Positions 19,286 through 32,344 of a DNA stretch of 64,000 nucleotides are shown in pieces. The position numbers were made by a program, and so were the translations under genes. Under the pieces are notes generated by a model, which did no database searches, was not told where the DNA came from, and saw nothing but the letters and a program-made list of their open reading frames with translations. Source of the stretch: Rhabdophis nuchalis (Eukaryota; Chordata; Lepidosauria; Squamata; Natricidae); NCBI GenBank assembly GCA_039707465.1, contig CM077644.1, positions 84,080,375 through 84,144,374 on the forward strand, written 5' to 3'. Every line of letters begins with the position of its first letter. Position 1 is the stretch's first letter.

Positions 19286-21570
19286 CCAATTTATCCTCTA
19301 CAATGTCTGTCTTTTCTTCTTCTTACTTGTAACTAGGGGAGGAATTATATGAAGAGGATTAATTTAAATACCAAGTCTCCATTATTTACATCAGGTGAAA
19401 TTAGGTGAGGGGAGAATATTGTGGACAAGCTAGGTCTTGGTTTCTTCACTCTTACCAAGGAATTTTCTGGAATACATGGAATTTTTTCTCAGGAACATCA
19501 AGGACATTTATGGGTCTTGATAAAACTTCAGATTCTTGCTACGAAGAAGAGTTTGAAGACGAGTTGTGCTTAAATTCGCAGCTTAAATCGTATTATCCAA
19601 GAACATACTTTAATCACGTTCTGGATTAGATACAGTCCTCATATGCAATCTGATATGAATATATTGTTTTATGGGCTTAAACTTAATCCAGAGTGTAGTT
19701 TCAAAAGAAATCCAAGGAAGAGAGAGTTTGAATTTTGAATTCACCTGCCACCCCAGTTCTGCATTCTTTTTGTTGTACTTAGCACAACTCTTATCATGTG
19801 AAACATGACTGAGATTGTCAATGGATTAAGAAAAGAACAGGCCCACAGATTTCTCAAGATGCAAAATCCCAATATAAATTCAGAATCCCTTTCATTTACC
19901 TTGGCAAAACAACTTTAATGTATTACAAGGATACCACATATCGTTTAAATGTTGAGAACATCTGAAAACTTTGCAGCAGCTTCTTTAGTTGATCCAGTCC
20001 AGTAATTAATTTCATTGTTCTTTTTTGTACTTTGAGCAGAATTATGTAGGATTCTTAGCTTTAATACACTGCCATCCGTACAGCCTTGTTTTCCTGCACA
20101 ATTTATGGATTTTCCTCACTATGTAAAGTGGATCAAGGAAAATCCCTGTGTCAGAGTTAACACTAGAGAAGATCACTTTCCATTGTGCAGAAACCCTTGT
20201 ACCTAATAAATTATGCTCCCATTTCACAGTAAGCCATGGACTACAATTCAAATACTTGACCTACCATATCCATTTTAACTCTCTGTATTCTTATTGGCTT
20301 TTTTCAATATCTCCAGAGGTTATTTGGATGATTCTTTTTAAGTTTCTTTGTGGAAGCATAGATTAAAGTACTTTGTAGTCAAATGTTTCAATATCCCTTT
20401 AATTAACCATATACCACTCAAACTTTTTTGGAAGGAAGAAATGCGTGATTCATAGAAATTATATCTATCAGATATAAATTATATTTCAGTGATCTAAACC
20501 CAATTAACCTTCAGGAAAACTAGACAGATCTATCCTGCTATAGATATTAATTATGGTACAGAAAACTAGGCAATTATTGGCCAAGTTTAACAGACATTTT
20601 ATGTTACTTCCTGATACCACATACTGTGAGCTTCCTTGATATGTAATTTAGATGAGGTCACTTGTGATTCATGACTTGAATATTTTTTGACCTTTTAAAA
20701 TAATACTTTGGTCTCTTTAAAGCAATAGCTACTGTTATTCTCATACTTGAAATAAATCACAGCTATTATGACACAGATATGCACCTAGAAATGAAAATAG
20801 ATACAACATAAACCAAATATTTTTTTAAAATGCCCTGAAACTATTTCAAATTTTGAAAACCTCTTAAGGGTTTTTTTTCAAATTCAGGCACACAAAGTCC
20901 CAAGCTTTCTGTAAGCAAGCTGAGATTAAGTAGACTTCAGCAACAAAGCAATGGAAACATTTTTAAGGTGAATCTATGACCTGTGCGGGATATCGGTCTT
21001 CATAGTGACTGCATGTCCTGTGCTGTAACTGAAAAGTTAAGGACATAAGGTAGACTGGAATATAAAGTTAGAATAGATAGTTATAAAAATGGTTCTTCAA
21101 GGTCAATGGCATAAAAACTAATTTTGAAAGCAAAAGTAGATGTTAGATGGTTTGTTTGTTTTTTAACACATATTGAAAAATGCATGTATGGTGATATTGC
21201 AAAGAAATACAGTGCAATATATCACTATGCTGATTACTACTACTGTGCCAAAATATGTTTTTCAAGTACCTGAAAAACAGGGTTCTGAACTTTTAAATTT
21301 TTCTTTTAAGAAAATAAAACCAAAGCACCAAAACCTTGTTCAATTACCGTGGAATTACTTTAATATTTTAGAGATTGTGGATTTGGAGTTTTCATGAGCT
21401 GTATGCCATAATCATCACAATTATGACAAATCACAGCTTGAACTTTCTTGCTTTGCATGAAATGAGTCTTATCTCACATATTAGTTTCACCTTTTAAGTT
21501 GCGTTGCTGAAATAAATGAACTTTTGCACGATATTTTAATTTTTCAAGTTTCACCTGTATTTAAGAGCTA
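19286..21570. other. Unannotated sequence, nothing recognised
   Basis: AT-rich unique-looking sequence. Frames at 19405-19629, 20042-20251, 20148-20366 and 21173-21397 are under 80 codons and have no recognisable motif. Confidence 0.45.
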
Positions 21571-21572
21571 TA

Positions 21573-21952
21573 GGTAGTCCTCAACTTAAAACAGTTCATT
21601 AAGTGATCATTCACAGTTACAACAGCACTGCAAAAAGTAACTTATGGCCATGTTTCACTGTGTGATTCCCATGGTCACGTGATCAAAATTCAGATGCTTG
21701 GCAACTGACTCAAAGTTATGATGGATGTAGTGTCCTGGAATCATGGGATATGCTTTTGTGACCTGACGAGCAAAGTGAATGGGACAACAAGATTCATTTA
21801 ACAACTGTCTTACTAACTTAACAACTGCAGTGATTCACTTAACAAATGTGGCAAGACACATTGTAAAATGCGGCAAAGCTCATTTAACAAATTTCTCACT
21901 AGCGACATAGATTTTGTGCTCCATTGTGATTGTAAGTTAAGAACTACCTGTA
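21573..21952. mobile_element. Mariner-like MITE, near-complete, about 380 bp
   Basis: Terminal inverted repeats TAGGTAGTCCTCAACTTA and TAAGTTAAGAACTACCTG, each flanked by TA outside the first/last C/G, as expected for Tc1/mariner TA target duplication. The interior has the recurrent TTAACAACTG / CACTTAACAAATG blocks and a CACGTGATCA block shared with copies at 47.4, 55.0-56.2 and 62.3 kb. It has no coding capacity, so it would depend on a transposase in trans. Confidence 0.7.
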
Positions 21953-23130
21953 TTTTCTTCTGATGAACAATGTGATGACAAGCAGAGAAGTTACTGTTTT
22001 CCATATGGAATGGCTTAAGACAATATTTTTAAATAAAAGCTAAGGTGAGGCTACTGCAGAGCTGAGTTCAGCTTCTGGTGACTGTGCCTCCAAAGGTTTT
22101 TTTTTAAAATAGCATTAATGAAGTGGCTTGCTCTTATTTTTTCCCTAAGGATAGCCTATAGCCCTAGAATTCCCAGATGGTTGTCCCTCCAATTTATTTA
22201 CTAAGGCCAACTCTGCTTAGCTTCTGAGATCAGCCCTAGAGCTGCTACCTGCTGAGACTCATTTTTAATCTATATATTTGATTTTATAATCGCAGTGACC
22301 CCTTTAATATCCCTTGGCTGTTAAATATACAAGCTTAGAGGTAAACATTACCAAAATCTATAATACAATCTTAATTCTGTAGACAATAGATCTGAGCTGA
22401 AATAACTTCCATTCTGGGAAAGAATGCAATGAAAGAAAAGCATTCACTAAAGCTTTTTTTCTTGTAGCATGTTTTATTAGCCAGTCGCTATTGACTACTA
22501 CAATAGACCACTACTACATCTATTGACTACCACTCCTCAGAGTTGTAATACAAGGCATAATCAGTATCTCAGGCAGGTTCGGACTACAACTCATTGTCTC
22601 TATTACTTTATAGAGCAGCCCTGGGGGGGGGGGGGGAACAAGTAATGCTATTTTACTTCAAGAAAAGAAAGGAATTCTTATGACCTTCAGAGAGGATTAA
22701 TATAAAACCAAATACCCAAAGAATGATGGAACTGTCAAACACTTGGCACAATAAATCTTGAAACTGGCATCTAAATGTACTAAACTGCATTGATTTCATG
22801 TAATTGTGCAGTGACCATTATTGGCTGCTTAAAACTATTTTGAATGCCTTCAAAAGCTGCACGACGGGCAGCACAATGATGAAAATTAATAAATAGCATT
22901 GCTTTACCCAAAATTCTAGCATGGATTATTAAGAATATCTGCTACATAGGCACAGAGAAATTCATCTTGTTAGAGTAGTGCCCTTTGCTGCCTTGATCAC
23001 TAATACAGGATTGGTGCCCTAGTTCCTGCCAAGTAACAATTCCCAAAGGAAAGCATCACTACAGTTCCTTGATCTCCTGGGAAGATGGTTAGAATGTCGA
23101 TAGCAAAAAACACAAATAATCTATGGCAAT
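21953..23130. other. Unannotated sequence with a G-run
   Basis: No gene or repeat family recognised. A run of 14 G occurs near 22623-22636. Confidence 0.45.
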
Positions 23131-23133
23131 ATC

Positions 23134-23265
<132 letters not shown>

Positions 23266-23332
23266 TTTTATTTTAATCACATTTATATCCCGCCCTTCTC
23301 CACGAAGGACCCAGGGTGGGCTACTATTAAGA
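23266..23332 (-). mobile_element. L2-like LINE 3' terminal fragment
   Basis: About 65 bases matching the 3' block of the elements at 32.4 and 41.8 kb. Confidence 0.65.
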
Positions 23333-23412
23333 TTTTTCTGGTTACGACTGCCAAAGGAGCACCATTTCTAAGTAGCTGTAGTACCTTTGCAACATCATTC
23401 TTGACTCTCTAT

Positions 23413-23528
23413 TGAATGGAATGGAATGGAATGGAATGGAATGGAATGGAATGGAATGGAATGGAATGGAATAGAATGGAATAGAATAGAATAGAATAGA
23501 ATAGAATAGAATAGAATAGAATAGAATA
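23413..23528. repeat. GGAAT then AGAAT pentanucleotide microsatellite
   Basis: About 12 GGAAT units followed by about 11 ATAGA units, directly at the 3' end of a minus-strand CR1. Seeding of ATAGA-type microsatellites by CR1 tails is an established feature of snake genomes. Confidence 0.92.
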
Positions 23529-23865
23529 ACAGAGTTGGAAGGGACTTTGGAGGTCTTTTAGTCCAATCCCCTGCTTAGGCAGGAAACCCTACACCACTTC
23601 ACACAAATGGTTATCCAACATCTTCTTAAAAACTTCCAGTGTTGGAGCATTCACAACTTCTAGAGGCAAGTTGTTCCACTGATTAATTGTTCTAACTGCC
23701 AGGAAATTTCTCCTTAGTTCTAAGTTGCTTCTCTCCTTGATTACTTTCTACCCCTTGCTTCTTGTTCTACCCTCAGGTGTTTTGGAGAATAATTGGACTC
23801 CCTTCTCTTCGTGGCAGTCCCTGATTTCTCTATTCTATCCATTTAAAGTCAAATGGAATTAATTC
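23529..23865 (-). mobile_element. CR1 LINE 3' fragment
   Basis: Reverse complement gives the CR1 ORF2 C-terminus and 3' UTR; plus-strand markers are AGAGTTGGAAGGGAC, TTAGTCCAATCCCCTGC, TTCCACTGATTAATTGTTC and CCCTTCTCTTCGTGGCA. About 335 bases, 5' truncated. Confidence 0.8.
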
Positions 23866-25640
23866 AAAAGAAAGTATAGAAGCTTGCTAGGAAAGACCAG
23901 AAGGGAAATGATGCAACATCATGGAGTAGGGACTGAAAGCATTTTGATCTGAAGTGAATCCATGGACTTGTGGTTTATTGGGTTTCATTAAAAAACATTT
24001 TTTTAAAATGAAAAATGTAACTTTCATCTTGTTTGATATCATAGCTTTCATGGTAATGACAATTCATCACAATAACCCTTACAAAGCATGAACTATTCTT
24101 TTAAAAGCAGAAGGAATGGTTTACAAATGCTGTACATACAAACATATATCTTGGAGGTACAGTCAAGTTCCCAGTTGTAAGCTGGCAAAAGTTGTATTGA
24201 GTTTAATGAAGTTGGATTACACTGTAAAAGTTATATAGATAGAAACTGAGAGAGATTTATACTTACGTACTTCTAAATTATACATAACTCCCATTATTCA
24301 TACCGCAGTAGCCACCAGAGGGCATTGATCAAGCATCCTAGAGTCAATGGCCTAGACACACTTTTTAAATTTCATTGTGGCTTTGTTGAGATAAATCTGC
24401 CAGCAGTGTTGTGCTAATAGGTATCCCTTATGGTTTAATTTTTGAATCTGACAGATCAGATAAGATTTTGCTCTGGTGCAAAAGGGAAAGAAAAAGGCAA
24501 GCACAGAGTAATAAAATAACCTTGAAGAGACAACTTAATTAGTATTTAAGTGATTCTGATTTACGGTGTAATTCGTATGGAAATATGTATGCCCACCTGC
24601 ATATCAAATGCAGCTCCACATTTGTGACATTTTTTCCCAGACTACACAGTATTTGGTTGCTTTGTTCAAAACTAAAGAAATTGTTTCAGAGACTTATCTG
24701 CATGAGGAGATTTATATGATGTGCTGGTGTGTTTGAAGGTGGTTGTAGGCCCTAAGTAGTGTAATGTATGCTAGAATGCCAGAGTCACCTTGGACTAGTT
24801 GCTTCAACCTTGGAGTTGTTTAGTCAGGCCAGCTGGAAAACTGCATAAAGAGCAAAAAGCTCATTGATAGCCAGATGCTCTACACAGGGTATATTTTGTT
24901 AGGCAAGTAAATGACACAGAGAAATATCTACAGCAGTGACTTCCCCATCATCAGTATAATGAAAGCCTGTTGCTTTGATAGAAATTCTGATTTCAAGAAG
25001 AAAAGCCATTATGTCTCATTTTGACTTTGTGTTTCAGTAGCATCCCTGGATTATATAATGAGGACAATTCTGTAGTTTTCCCTGTCACTTCTGATTTTTG
25101 GTAAATCAAAAATTGTTTTTGGAAAGACATTTATCTTTGTTTCAACGCAGTGAGGTGGACAGGTAGAACTAATCTTAGCACATATCTGCATTATTGAAAT
25201 GTGTATTGTTTGGGTCCCTCTGTCATATGCCCATAGTTTAATCTTTTTCTCAAGCGGGGTAGCAGCACTATTTTCTAAATCATGTAGGAATCTGAACAGA
25301 AAAGGAAGGCGAAGAGAGGAGAACAAAATAAATATTACATCCTTTATCTTTTTAAGAAAAAAAAAGTTTATTTTTAAATGGTTACATTACAATTCTTGCA
25401 CGAACACACAGAGCTTTAATTTTTTTTGACAGAGAAGTATCCTCAGGTGACACACACACACACACACATTCACACACACACATGATAGCTTTATTAATTG
25501 CCATATCCATGGCAATTAACATGGCTATATGGCAGTCAAATAGGAAACCTTCAGCTCTGAATACAGTCAAGCTACATATCATTGGAAGAACACATTTGAT
25601 GCTCATGTTAAAAACAAACAAACAATGGGATTCACTGGAG
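23866..25640. other. Mostly unannotated sequence
   Basis: No gene recognised. A CTCF-like site is listed separately. CA repeats occur at 25449-25480. A small frame at 25051-25326 has no family motif. Confidence 0.45.
24312..24325 (+). promoter_or_regulatory. Candidate CTCF binding site
   Basis: CCACCAGAGGGCAT agrees with 13 of 14 positions of the CTCF core CCASYAGRKGGCRS. No nearby repeat explains it. A single motif match is weak evidence of occupancy. Confidence 0.35.
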
Positions 25641-25660
25641 ATTCTCAACCAGGCCATGGT

Positions 25661-25838
25661 TGTCCCAAAAGTGCTTTTTCAAGAGGCAACTGGACCTTCT
25701 GGTTTTTCTTTGAAGATGTTTTGCTTTTCATCTAAGTAGCTTCTTCAGGGCTGAAGAAGCTTTTTGGCTGAGAAGTAAAACATCTTCAAAGAAAAAACAG
25801 AAAGTCCAGTTGCCTCTTGCAAAAGTACTTTTGGGACA
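25661..25838. mobile_element. Penelope-like hammerhead palindrome (head-to-head arms)
   Basis: Left arm (minus, 25661-25749) and right arm (plus, 25750-25838) are inverted copies of one 89-base sequence meeting at CTTCAGGGCTGAAG. Each arm begins with CTGAAGAAG and a GAAGT-type helix II partner, and continues with CATCTTCAAAGAAAAA and TCCAGTTGCCTCTTG. The same sequence occurs in minus orientation at 47.77-47.94 and 58.9-59.0 kb. The pattern fits a terminal piece of a Penelope-like element with its characteristic inverted partial copy. Confidence 0.6.
25751..25784 (+). ncRNA. Decayed hammerhead motif
   Basis: CTGAAGA, helix II GCTTT with GAAGT, then AAAACATC. The inferred ancestral ending GAAACGTC would have lost G12 and one further CpG. 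The minus arm (25715-25748) has the same AAAACATC decay. Probably inactive. Confidence 0.45.
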
Positions 25839-25954
25839 ATGGGAATCATGGAATTTGGAGTTACAGAAAAGGTTGATGAGAAGTTTAAAGATTCCTCTGA
25901 TAGTACTCACCTCTTTTCCTCTGATTTTTGGTTTGTATAGAAACTTGAGGTAGG

Positions 25955-26283
25955 GCTCAATGATGGCTCAATGGTTGAAGACGCTGAACTTGTCAGCCAG
26001 AGAGCTGAGAACCCAGGTTTCAGACCGACGCTGTGTGCAATAAGGGTGAACTCTTAGCAATAGTGTTGCCTCAGCTCCTGCCAACCTAGCAGTTTGAAAG
26101 CATGCAAATGCGAGTAGATAAATAGGTACCACTTTGGTGGGAAAGTAACAGCGTTCTATGTGCCTTTGGTGTATAGTGATGCCACATAATCATGGAAATT
26201 GTCTTTGGGAAAGAAACAGAGATGAGCACCATACCTTAGAGTCCAACACATCTGACAGAGAAACTTTTACATTTTAGAATTTC
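25955..26283 (+). mobile_element. tRNA-headed squamate SINE with TTTAC-type tail
   Basis: A box TGGCTCAATGG, degraded B box GGTTTCAGACC, then AACCTAGCAGTTTGAAAGCA, ACCACTTTGGTGGGAAAGTAACAG and GAGATGAGCACC blocks, ending GAGAAACTTTTACATTTT. The minus-strand copy at 58262-58570 has the same blocks in reverse. ORF1-only copy C is inserted in its tail. Confidence 0.8.
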
Positions 26284-26664
26284 ATATTAAATTTTTAATA
26301 AGATTTACAAGGGATGAGATACTGAGGGCACAACGGGTTGGGTCATTAAAATATCAAGATAAGGAGATCACTATGTTGAAGCAGATTCCCAAAAAAATTC
26401 GAGAGATTAGAAGGAAATATTCCTTCCTATCTAAAGCTGTTTTAAAAAGGAATCTGGTTTAAATGGTTGATGCCTGAGGGATTGCTGGTATACTGGGAAG
26501 GGGGTAGAGTCAGAATTAAAACAGTAGGAGAGGCGGAGGCTTTTCTTAGAAAGCACTCCCCACTCCTAGAAGAAAGAGACGGAACAGGGGGAGCCGCGGC
26601 TCCACCTATTGAAGAGAAGGAGCAAGAAGACACTATTGCTAAGAGACTTAGATCTCAACAATAA
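26284..26664 (+). pseudogene. L1-type ORF1 C-terminal fragment
   Basis: In order: HIKFLIRFTRDEILRAQR, TMLKQIPKKIREIRRKYSFLSK, then a frame shift and stop near 26460, then the second frame at 26467-26664 (LPEGLLVYWEGGRVRIKT as MPEGLLVYWEGG, ending KEQEDTIAKRLRSQQ). The AKRLR ending is shared with copy B. Confidence 0.78.
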
Positions 26665-26935
26665 GTATGTTTTGAAACTCACTATAACTAAGATGGATGC
26701 TTAAAAAAATAATAATGATTGAATGTCTGAAATGTAATATAATTCACCATTATAGTGGTGAGAATTCTATATAATTCTCACCACTATATATATATTTTTT
26801 AAATGTATTTTTATGAACTCCCAGGGGCGACCACCGACCCCAACACGGAAATCCTAAAATGTTATCATTGAACCCTACCATTTCCCCTTTTCCTATATAA
26901 TTGTAAAAACCAATGAAATTGTTTGAAACAGATAA
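26284..26935 (+). mobile_element. ORF1-only L1-type element, copy C, 5' truncated
   Basis: Begins within ORF1 at the HIKF (RNP1) position and runs to AAAACCAATGAAATTG near 26915. An imperfect duplication of about 20 bases flanks it (AAACTTTTACATTTTAGAA near 26264-26282; AAACTTTTACCTTTTTAGAA near 26934-26953); the target was the tail of the SINE at 25955. The 3' UTR runs straight from the ORF1 stop to the tail, as in the other copies. An inverted repeat, GTGGTGAGAATTCTATATAA with its mirror TTCTCACCACTATA (26755-26785), lies in the 3' UTR. Confidence 0.8.
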
Positions 26936-26953
26936 ACTTTTACCTTTTTAGAA

Positions 26954-27715
26954 ATTTGAACTAGACTCTTTCCAGTCTACGGCTACACAATATTTTTTAG
27001 CATGATTTTCCCAATTGTTGCTATACTTAAAAATGTACATTTCCTGTGTATATTTTTAAATGGCTAAATTAATAAAGATAGGATTTGTGTATGCATGTAT
27101 GTGTCTGCATTTAAATAAATGTTTTAAATCAAATGAATCAGCCTGATGGATCCTTACTTCTGTCCTGCCTCTGTCAGACAAAAGCCAGATATACTTGCCT
27201 GAAACCTGTTACAATTCACCTAAATTAATAAAATTTATACAAAGTTGCCCTGTCTCATTCTGAATATAGGTCTGTCTAGGCTTGTATTTCCTAGGAGAGG
27301 TAGCCGGTCCCTAGCCCTTCTCTCCGTGATCCATTTTAATTGCAGCTGCAGGAGATGAAGAGTGGAATAGTCTCCATGTTCAGCGTGACTTCAGCAAGCA
27401 GAACAAGCATGAAAGAAAGCTGCATAAATATGTAATATACAGTTTGCCTTGTGGCTCACACAGGCCAGCTGCGCATAAGATGTGTTCAGTTACCTAGAGA
27501 AAACTAACATTCTTGGGCAATTGTGTCCCCAGTGTCAACCTAAGGTTGTCACGGATGCTAGCGTAACCCCAATGCTGATGATATTTATTAACTGAAACTT
27601 TGCCACCCAAGAGACGGTTGTTTTCTTTTGCCTGTTTTTGTAAGAGGTTTCGGTGACTAGAATTCCATGTGCTCGGAAGGCCGAAAGAAAAACAGCATAC
27701 AGGAGGGAGGGGGGG
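26954..27715. other. Unannotated sequence
   Basis: Nothing recognised. Mixed-composition sequence around 27130-27500 is not assignable. Confidence 0.4.
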
Positions 27716-27722
27716 AGGGAGA

Positions 27723-27762
<40 letters not shown>
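27706..27762. repeat. GA-rich microsatellite
   Basis: GGGA then GA and CAGAGA repeats; frames across it are simple-sequence translation. Confidence 0.9.
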
Positions 27763-28750
27763 GGTTTGCAAAGAGATAAAACCCAACTTATTTTTCTTTT
27801 TTAGGGTGTTGATGAAGGGCATTGCAGTTCAGGTAAGGGAGCTGTCTTCCTCTCACACAATATGTGCATTGCTTTGCTCAGGTACTTCAATGATGACTCC
27901 AGAGTGCCTTGAATCCTAATGCATTTGGCTAGAATGGGCAACAGAGCATGGGGGGGGGGAATCAAAATGCGTATTTTTTTATTTTTTTTAATAGTCAGAC
28001 TTGTGGCATTTTTTGAAACCAGTTGTTTCCTTTGGGGAAGCTGTTAGATAAAAAGGCTTAGAGGATAATAGACAGAAGTAAATTGCAGGCTTGGGGCACT
28101 GAGGAAAGTTTAACCACAAGATATATATTTCTCTGTTCCTGAGGAGGTTTGTCTGTAGAAGCACAAACTGCACAAAACAAAATTGTTGGGTCTCGGTAAA
28201 GGATTTTTATGCAATTGACTTGAACTAAAAACAAGGCAAAATCTATGAGCTTCTGACTGTTTTCAGATAGCCGTCATTTGTCCCACCGGTCAGTTGCATA
28301 TTATTTAATATCTAATAGTTATGGACTGGGTGGGTGGGGGGGGGGAGAGAGACAGCTTTGGCACATTTCATCCTTAGCTCATTCATTAATTATTGAGGAG
28401 TATTAGAAGCCCTGCTGGAGGATAAAACCAGCAGATTCGTTTTTAACCATTTCATCCCTTTCCCGACTGCCCATAAAGCCACCTTACCTTCTGTTCAGAG
28501 GATCACAACCATTCAAAGATAGTTGGCACAGCAACAATGAAAATCCTTGAGAATTCTTTCTTCCTGTTCCACCCATGGAAACTTTCAGTTTCTGAAATTG
28601 GGGCTCAAATGCTGTTCTCCAAAATAATACTAATAGTAATTGTGTCTGTTCTCCAAAAAATACTTTAACACAGATTTATCAGTGGTCAAATGTAAATGCT
28701 AGAGTAAGTGCTAATTAATAAATACATCCACATGTTACAAATTAAATAAG
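27763..28750. other. Unannotated sequence
   Basis: No gene or repeat family recognised. Short G runs at 27950 and 28338. Confidence 0.4.
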
Positions 28751-28751
28751 A

Positions 28752-28755
<4 letters not shown>

Positions 28756-28845
<90 letters not shown>

Positions 28846-28846
28846 G
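28756..28846. repeat. GATA tetranucleotide microsatellite, about 22 copies
   Basis: Near-perfect GATA array. GATA/GACA arrays are a classic feature of snake genomes. Confidence 0.95.
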
Positions 28847-29908
28847 ATAAACACAGAGAAAGTCTTAAAAGTAATATTTTAATAATTTTATTTCTTCTGG
28901 AAGAAATGCACATTCACTACATAGGGACGTACTAATTTTTTCAAGGTGTTATCGGTATTAATTCTGGTGCTTAAAAATCAGCATAGGTAACTCTTTACAT
29001 TTAAATAGTGAACTGTATCAAGGTAACATTTAAAAAGTTTTTAAATTTGTATTATGAGAATGTGTGTCTTGATAATCTATGGAGCCACCCATCCATTTAT
29101 CCATGTTCACTCTACCTGAACACACATAGAGAGGCAGAGTTAGAGGCAGATGAAATGAAAAAGCACCATAGAGAAAGATTTTGAATATGTTGACATATGA
29201 ATGTTTTCAGAAGAGTTGCTATTTCTTCGTTGCAACAAAAGCCGGTCTTGCAACACCTGAAGATGATAGGTTTTATGACAGTACTGTACATTTTCTATAA
29301 CTATCAACGTATATACTTTATGAAACAAATATAAAATATTGAATACAGTTTGATATTTCCAAAACCCTAACGTTCATGATACCAGAGATCTGCAACTGTT
29401 AAGGGAATCTCTTATGAGACAATGTTCCATATTTTTTGGCAGGTGTCTCACAAACATTTCACTCCTAATAGTATTTCTTCAGGTGTTAAATCCCTTTCTT
29501 GACTTTTTCCTTTGCATAGATAAACAAAACCATTAAATGGAGTCAGGTGTTTGATATCCCTGTGCATGAAAAACATCATAGCTAAAACTTTATAAAACTT
29601 TATATAATAGCTGCAGTGAGAGTTCAGCTAAATTTGTTCCCCACTAGAAAACATACATTGGATTCTACTCTAAATCATAATCAAGACATTTTTTCCATTG
29701 GAGCAGTTATCTGATAACAGTGGACATATTTTTCATTTAGGCATATAGGCCTAGAGTGAAAGGAAATGTAATTTTGTGCAGTATGCAGAAACTGTTGTCT
29801 GGGTAAAAGTGGCTGAAACTTTTTAAAGTTCAGAACAAGTTCAGGAGTAACTTAGACAGACACCTCCCTACTTCAAAATCTCCTCCAAAGAAGGAAATAC
29901 AGAACAAT
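28847..29908. other. Unannotated sequence
   Basis: Nothing recognised. Confidence 0.4.
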
Positions 29909-29910
29909 CA

Positions 29911-30098
<188 letters not shown>

Positions 30099-30880
30099 AT
30101 GTCACAGGTCTGACATTGGTCTAGTAAATACTAGCTTTTTTATAAACTGACATTATATTGAACATCAAATTCAGCTTGACAAATTCAACATCATGTGATG
30201 CACTCAAGGACAGTCTGGAAGGGGCCTTGAAAATAATGTAGTCTAATCATCTCAGTACAAATTTTATGCCTAGAGCTTTCCAGACAAAAGCCCTTCAGAT
30301 TCTGTATAAATACTTATAAGTAAATGTAAAGCTATTCTTTCCTAAGATCTTTTTTCTCTACTGATGATAACTTTTAATGCTATCATGTTCCATTCATGTA
30401 ATCTACTAAATGAACCCATCTTTGCCACTCATTTACACATGGTTTCTAAATTTCTCATTATTATACTTGTCCAACCCTGGATAGTTTGTTAATTTTGTAT
30501 AAAATTATGAAAATATGAAACCAAGTAATGAGGACTAACACTAAGGTGTAAATCCCAAAGCACAAGATAGAGTGCTGGTACTATTTCTTCTTTGGCCTGG
30601 ACAACCAAAGGTTCAAGAAGCTATGAAATCTGGGTAGGACTTTGTTTCAACCTAAGCAACATGAGTGGTTGTCAGTTTAGTGTCCATTGCTTCTGAAAAC
30701 TGTCCATCTTCCATTTTAAATAAGGTGGTTCTTCCCCAGGTGGAACTAGTGGGCTGTCCTCTTAGATTCTCAGCATATGCTTGACAGTCCATGGTCAAAA
30801 AGGCTTTCGTACAACTTTTTCTTATGTGCCGATTGTACTCTTTCTTGGTTTGGGAGGCCCTGCTCATGGTCACTCATATC
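30099..30880. other. Unannotated sequence
   Basis: Nothing recognised. The frame at 30652-30873 (minus) lies beside an old LINE fragment and is probably not coding. Confidence 0.4.
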
Positions 30881-31372
30881 CTAGTAGGGTACTTGGAGTA
30901 CTACAATATTTTTGGGACAGCCCCTGAAAACATGTAGAGACAGAAATTGGTCCAGGATATAATGGGTGCATTATGGTGTGCCCATATGAGATCTCCACTT
31001 TGCAAACGTCATTGGATTCCTAAAGCCTTCTGGATATGATTTAAGGTGGACCATTATCACTTTTGACACTCTTTGTAGCACAGGCCCAAGTTATCTCCAA
31101 TTATCCCATGAGAACCATGCTTCAGATTTCTGCTAGTAAAATCTTAATTTTACTAATAATCCTACTGAGCCTTGAGTTAGATGGGTTTATAGGGTAAATA
31201 GCTTTGGAATCTGAGCATGTAATGATTTAACCTCACTGTATGTTGTTTCCTGTTCTTTTTCTCCAGTTTTTATATTTATTGGCGGTTTTATTTTGTGTTT
31301 TAACATCCTCTTAACCAACCAGAGTTGGGAATTGTCCATATATATTCCTTAAAAAAATAAATGAATATTAGA
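30880..31372 (+). pseudogene. Old L2/CR1-type LINE 3' fragment
   Basis: Plus-strand remnants in shifting frames: ACTACAATATTTTTGGGACAGCCCC region (YxNxFGxAP type), RHWIPKAFWI (the LHWLPV block), then CSTGPSYLQ, and a 3' UTR ending CCTTAAAAAAATAAATGAAT. Strongly decayed. Confidence 0.5.
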
Positions 31373-32340
31373 ATTATTATTTCAACCCTGAACAAGAAGT
31401 TGTTTATTATTATTACCTCTGGATTCTGTTTAAAAATTTACAAAAGGCTGAATAGTTGATGGGATTTTCTTTTTTGGACAGGCTGATAGCCTGCTTCTAT
31501 TGTGATGTCAGAAGATGAATAGATACAATGAATTTAATGCCCCCTAGCTGACCTCTCTTATGTTCAAAAACTCTCAGACAAAAGTTATGGAATTGAAAAA
31601 TCATGCCAGGAATTTATAGCAAAAGAAATAGAAATGTGTGATATGAATTGGATACAAATCAAAAGAGAGAAGCATCAAGAATAGGAAGGAAATTTCATAA
31701 CATGTCTAATAATAAAGTGACATCTCTAGTTTGGGATTTTTTTTTCATTCCAACGACATAGCTACACATAGTATAACTATATTTTTAAAATCTGGTTGGA
31801 AAAGATTTCAACCATTTCATAATTGCTAAATTGAGTAACATTATTCTCTAGTTGAATCTAGTAGTTAGTTAATAACATCTGATTAAATAAGTTTCCATCA
31901 GTTATGCTGGTCTGTAGCAAGGGCTACCATATTTGGACTTCACAAATTTACCGTTGATGTACAGGGGTAAAAACTCAAGATTGTTCTGTATTTCTTTGTT
32001 GTTGTTATCTATTAGTTATCCAAAATATTGTAGTCAAAATAGGTAGTTCTGTTATAGCAGACCTAGTTTTTCCCTGTTTTTACTTTTGTTTTTCTCTTTA
32101 TTTTCTTATTGTTTCTAATGATACTGTAGCTCAATATTTATTTTGCTACTCTGAAATAATAGTAGCACTACTGAAACAAATGCAATGCAGTTCCCAAATT
32201 TCAGAAATACCATTAACCTAAAGACACCTGGAACAATAGATTCCAATCCTGGAACAATGGATCCCTCTTCTTTTTCAATTGTTGCAGCTCAGTTCTGTAT
32301 CTGATGCCAAACAAGAGGTCTATTTTAAAGTAAGGCTAAC
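31373..32340. other. AT-rich sequence, nothing recognised
   Basis: No gene or repeat recognised. Confidence 0.4.
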
Positions 32341-32344
32341 TTTC

